Of a stretch of 64,000 nt of DNA, positions 62,037 to 64,000 are shown in pieces. The notes under the pieces are model-generated. The model saw only the letters and a list, made by a program, of their open reading frames with translations. It was not told the DNA's origin and ran no database searches. Where the stretch lies: the NCBI GenBank assembly GCA_947455725.1, contig CANGPL010000002.1, positions 53,790 through 117,789 on the forward strand, written 5' to 3'. Numbering within the stretch: position 1 is the stretch's first letter; every line of letters begins with the position of its first letter. The stretch comes from Hyphomicrobiales bacterium. GTDB taxonomy: Bacteria > Pseudomonadota > Alphaproteobacteria > Rhizobiales > Beijerinckiaceae. The position numbers and the translations under genes are program-made.

Positions 62037-63570
62037 GCGTGCCTCCTGTCGATTTTTGGCCCGCAATGTTCAATGATGCGGCAACGATATTTTTCTCATT
62101 AATCGCATCGCCCTGAAGCTCTGAAATGATCCGGCCGTCATATAGAATGGCAACCCGATCACAGGATCCGATCAATTCATCATAATCGGTCGAGTAGAAC
62201 AGGATCGCTGCGCCTTCATCGGCAAGCTCACGCAAAAGGCGATAAATTTCTTGCTTCGTGCCGACATCAATGCCGCGCGTCGGATCATTCAACAAAATGA
62301 CATCGGGACGGGTCATCAACCATTTTGCGATAACAACTTTTTGCTGATTACCGCCTGAAAGTGTCGAGACGGCATCATCGGGGCTGCCGATCTTAATTTT
62401 CAACCGTTTGATCGCGTCTGCAACGGCGGCGGATACTTTGGTTTCATCGACAAAAATGCCAGACGATAATTCATCAAGCGAAGCGATTACCAAATTCTCC
62501 GCGATCGACATCGGCAACATCAAGCCTTCGGTCTTGCGATCTTCCGGAACGAGTGCAATGCCGCCCCCTGCCGCCTTCGCAGCTATCGGTGAATTTAAGT
62601 TCTGCGTTACACCGTCAATCAGCACATCGCCGCTGACGCGTTTTAAAACACCGAACATTGAGAGAAGAAGTTCTTTTTGTCCCTGACCATCAAGACCGCC
62701 AAGGCCAACAATTTCTCCCCGCCCAACGGAGAGCGAAACATCATGCAGCCGATTTTCCCACGACAGATTACGAATCTCGAGCAAAGGCTTGCGCAATTCA
62801 TAAGCAGGCTTCGGTAGGAAATGGGCTGAGATTTCGCGGCCAATCATCAACTGGACAATCTCGTCATTGCTGCGCTCGCCCTTCTTGAAGGTTTCAATAT
62901 GGCGACCATTGCGGAAGACCGACGCATCATCGGCCAGCGCTTCAATTTCGTGCATGCGATGGGAGATATAAAGGATGGCAACGCCCTCGGCCTTAAGCCG
63001 GGCAAGCATGGCATAGACTTTTTCAACGTCCGAGCTTGTAAGCGCCGACGTCGCCTCATCGAGAATGAGAATTTTAGGCTTTTTTCCAAGCGCTTTTGCG
63101 ATTTCAACCATCTGCCGCCGCGAGAGCGGCAAATCGCGAATACGCATTAATGGATTGACATCTTCACAGCCGATCGTGGCGAGTAATTCTTCGGCACGAA
63201 GGCGCTGAGCTTTCGCATCGATAAGACCAAATTTACGAGGTGGCGAAGAAATTGAAATATTATCGGAAACCGTAAGATCCGGCATCAACGACAATTCCTG
63301 GAAAATACAAACAATACCGGCATCATTGGCTGCGGCCGGCGACCGGAAATTAACGGTCGCACCATCAAGCATCATCGCGCCTTCATCAGGCTGAACCACT
63401 CCTGATATAATCTTGATTAGTGTTGATTTACCGGCGCCATTTTCACCAAGCACCGCATGCACACGGCCACGGCCGCAGCTGAAATTAACATCTTGAAGCG
63501 CTTTCACGCCACCATAGCGTTTGGAGACGCCATTCAGAATAAGTAAGTCATCGGCGTGACGCGTCGTCAT
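62023..63570 (-). CDS. Ribose-type ABC transporter ATP-binding protein (second importer)
   Basis: A 515-residue double-domain ATPase. The first domain has Walker A GENGAGKST, signature LPLSRRQM and Walker B ILILDEATSALTS. The second has the degenerate Walker A GLGGLDGQGQ and a good signature LSGGNQQK. The start at 63570 is preferred to an upstream TTG at 63588. It is separated from the binding-protein gene by a terminator-like hairpin. Confidence 0.9.
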   Translation of the reverse strand: MTTRHADDLLILNGVSKRYGGVKALQDVNFSCGRGRVHAVLGENGAGKSTLIKIISGVVQPDEGAMMLDGATVNFRSPAAANDAGIVCIFQELSLMPDLTVSDNISISSPPRKFGLIDAKAQRLRAEELLATIGCEDVNPLMRIRDLPLSRRQMVEIAKALGKKPKILILDEATSALTSSDVEKVYAMLARLKAEGVAILYISHRMHEIEALADDASVFRNGRHIETFKKGERSNDEIVQLMIGREISAHFLPKPAYELRKPLLEIRNLSWENRLHDVSLSVGRGEIVGLGGLDGQGQKELLLSMFGVLKRVSGDVLIDGVTQNLNSPIAAKAAGGGIALVPEDRKTEGLMLPMSIAENLVIASLDELSSGIFVDETKVSAAVADAIKRLKIKIGSPDDAVSTLSGGNQQKVVIAKWLMTRPDVILLNDPTRGIDVGTKQEIYRLLRELADEGAAILFYSTDYDELIGSCDRVAILYDGRIISELQGDAINEKNIVAASLNIAGQKSTGGTHAGH

Positions 63571-63604
63571 GGCAAACCATTCTATCAAAAATGCAAAGCA
63601 TACA

Positions 63605-63642
63605 GGAAAAAGAAACCCGGATCGCCACTGAAGCGACCCGGG
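63605..63642 (-). terminator. Intra-operon stem-loop with T-run after the binding-protein gene
   Basis: A 10-bp stem (CCCGGATCGC 63616-63625 with GCGACCCGGG 63633-63642, one G-T pair) has a 7-base loop and on the minus strand runs into TTTCTTTTTCC. It lies 16 bases after the binding-protein stop, the same place as the hairpins after the other two binding-protein genes. Confidence 0.75.
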
Positions 63643-63658
63643 TCATAAGATCACGCGC

Positions 63659-64000
63659 TTATTGCGAGTTCTTCTCGTCCTTCGCCATGATTTCTGGCGC
63701 AGAGATGTTCACGCCGCATGGGCCGAACTCGTTCGTCGTGAAGAAGTTATCGGTGAGGTTCGACCAATAATTCACGCCGTCCTTAAGCGTCGTGTAATCG
63801 CCGCCTGGGATTGGAATCGAGATCAGCTGAGGCATTGGATTGCCCTTGAGTGCCGAAATCGCAGCCTTCATCGAGATAGCCACGAGGCCAGGTGACTGGC
63901 CGAGCGACAGACCCTTGAGGCCGTCCTTCTGATGCTCAACGATCAGCTTACGGAAGCCGTTCTCGGATTCGCCCGCGACTGGCACGAAGGGGTGCTTCGC
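63659..64000 (-). CDS. Sugar-binding periplasmic protein, C-terminal part
   Basis: The frame is open to the right edge, so only the last ~113 residues are visible; the GTG at 63985 is internal. The visible part (GLSLGQSPGLVAISMKAAISAL, LISIPIPGGDYTTLKDGVNYW, FFTTNEFGPCGVNISAPEIM) fits the second lobe and tail of a type-1 sugar-binding protein. It is the first gene of the importer that continues at 63570-60010. Confidence 0.75.
   Translation of the reverse strand, partial: AKHPFVPVAGESENGFRKLIVEHQKDGLKGLSLGQSPGLVAISMKAAISALKGNPMPQLISIPIPGGDYTTLKDGVNYWSNLTDNFFTTNEFGPCGVNISAPEIMAKDEKNSQ

Overview
The window reads as a chromosomal segment of an alphaproteobacterium, most likely of the order Hyphomicrobiales (rhizobia-like). 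The basis is the density of binding-protein-dependent ABC transporters, the single-domain XylG next to XylH and XylF, an arginine transaminase-type locus, and two palindromic intergenic repeats of kinds common in that group. The genus is not recognisable. Most of the window is moderately GC-rich. The stretch from about 48.3 to 58.5 kb is visibly AT-richer and reads as a separate block.

Layout. (1) 0-1.6 kb: the 3' part of an alpha/beta hydrolase with a membrane tail, and a BLUF blue-light sensor. (2) 1.6-10.7 kb, minus strand: a hexuronate operon with a GntR regulator, uxaC, a Tat-exported binding protein, ATPase, two permeases, uxuA and uxuB. (3) 10.8-12.6 kb: a small protein, an EamA exporter and an orphan ParA. 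(4) 12.8-17.1 kb, minus: a ribose-type ABC importer with two permeases. (5) 17.3-24.5 kb: a basic amino-acid ABC importer divergent from aruH-aruI, plus a DDAH-like hydrolase coupled to the next operon. (6) 24.5-27.8 kb, minus: xylF-xylH-xylG. (7) 28.1-31.1 kb: a vanadium haloperoxidase and a CRTAC1/FG-GAP protein, both probably exported. (8) 31.2-38.2 kb, plus: seven catabolic genes (aldehyde dehydrogenase, HpcH/HpaI aldolase, 2-hydroxyacid dehydrogenase, TIM-barrel isomerase, two Gfo/Idh/MocA oxidoreductases, rhodanese) ending in a clear terminator. (9) 38.3-48.3 kb: single metabolic genes including ilvD, glycerate 2-kinase and an MFS transporter. (10) 48.3-58.2 kb: a cyclic-di-GMP island. 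(11) 58.5-59.6 kb: an XRE/S24-like repressor and a small secreted protein. (12) 60.0-64.0 kb, minus: a second ribose-type importer with two permeases, cut by the window end.

The most interesting region is the cyclic-di-GMP island. A divergent pair (ligand-binding protein plus membrane diguanylate cyclase) faces a run of six genes on the plus strand: GAF/HisKA_2 histidine kinase, stand-alone PilZ protein, H-NOX haem sensor, GAF-GGDEF-EAL enzyme, HlyD-like membrane-fusion protein, and a GT2 polysaccharide synthase with a C-terminal PilZ domain. Together they look like a self-contained circuit in which a gas (probably NO) and a periplasmic ligand set c-di-GMP, which switches on an exopolysaccharide synthase. 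There is no bcsB, so the polymer need not be cellulose. The nearest precedent I know is the c-di-GMP-activated mixed-linkage beta-glucan system BgsBA of Sinorhizobium.

Regulatory signals: three binding-protein genes are each followed by a strong stem-loop with a T-run before the rest of the operon, and a near-perfect palindrome lies inside the promoter spacer of the gntR operon. I recognised no tRNA, rRNA, CRISPR array, insertion sequence or complete phage.
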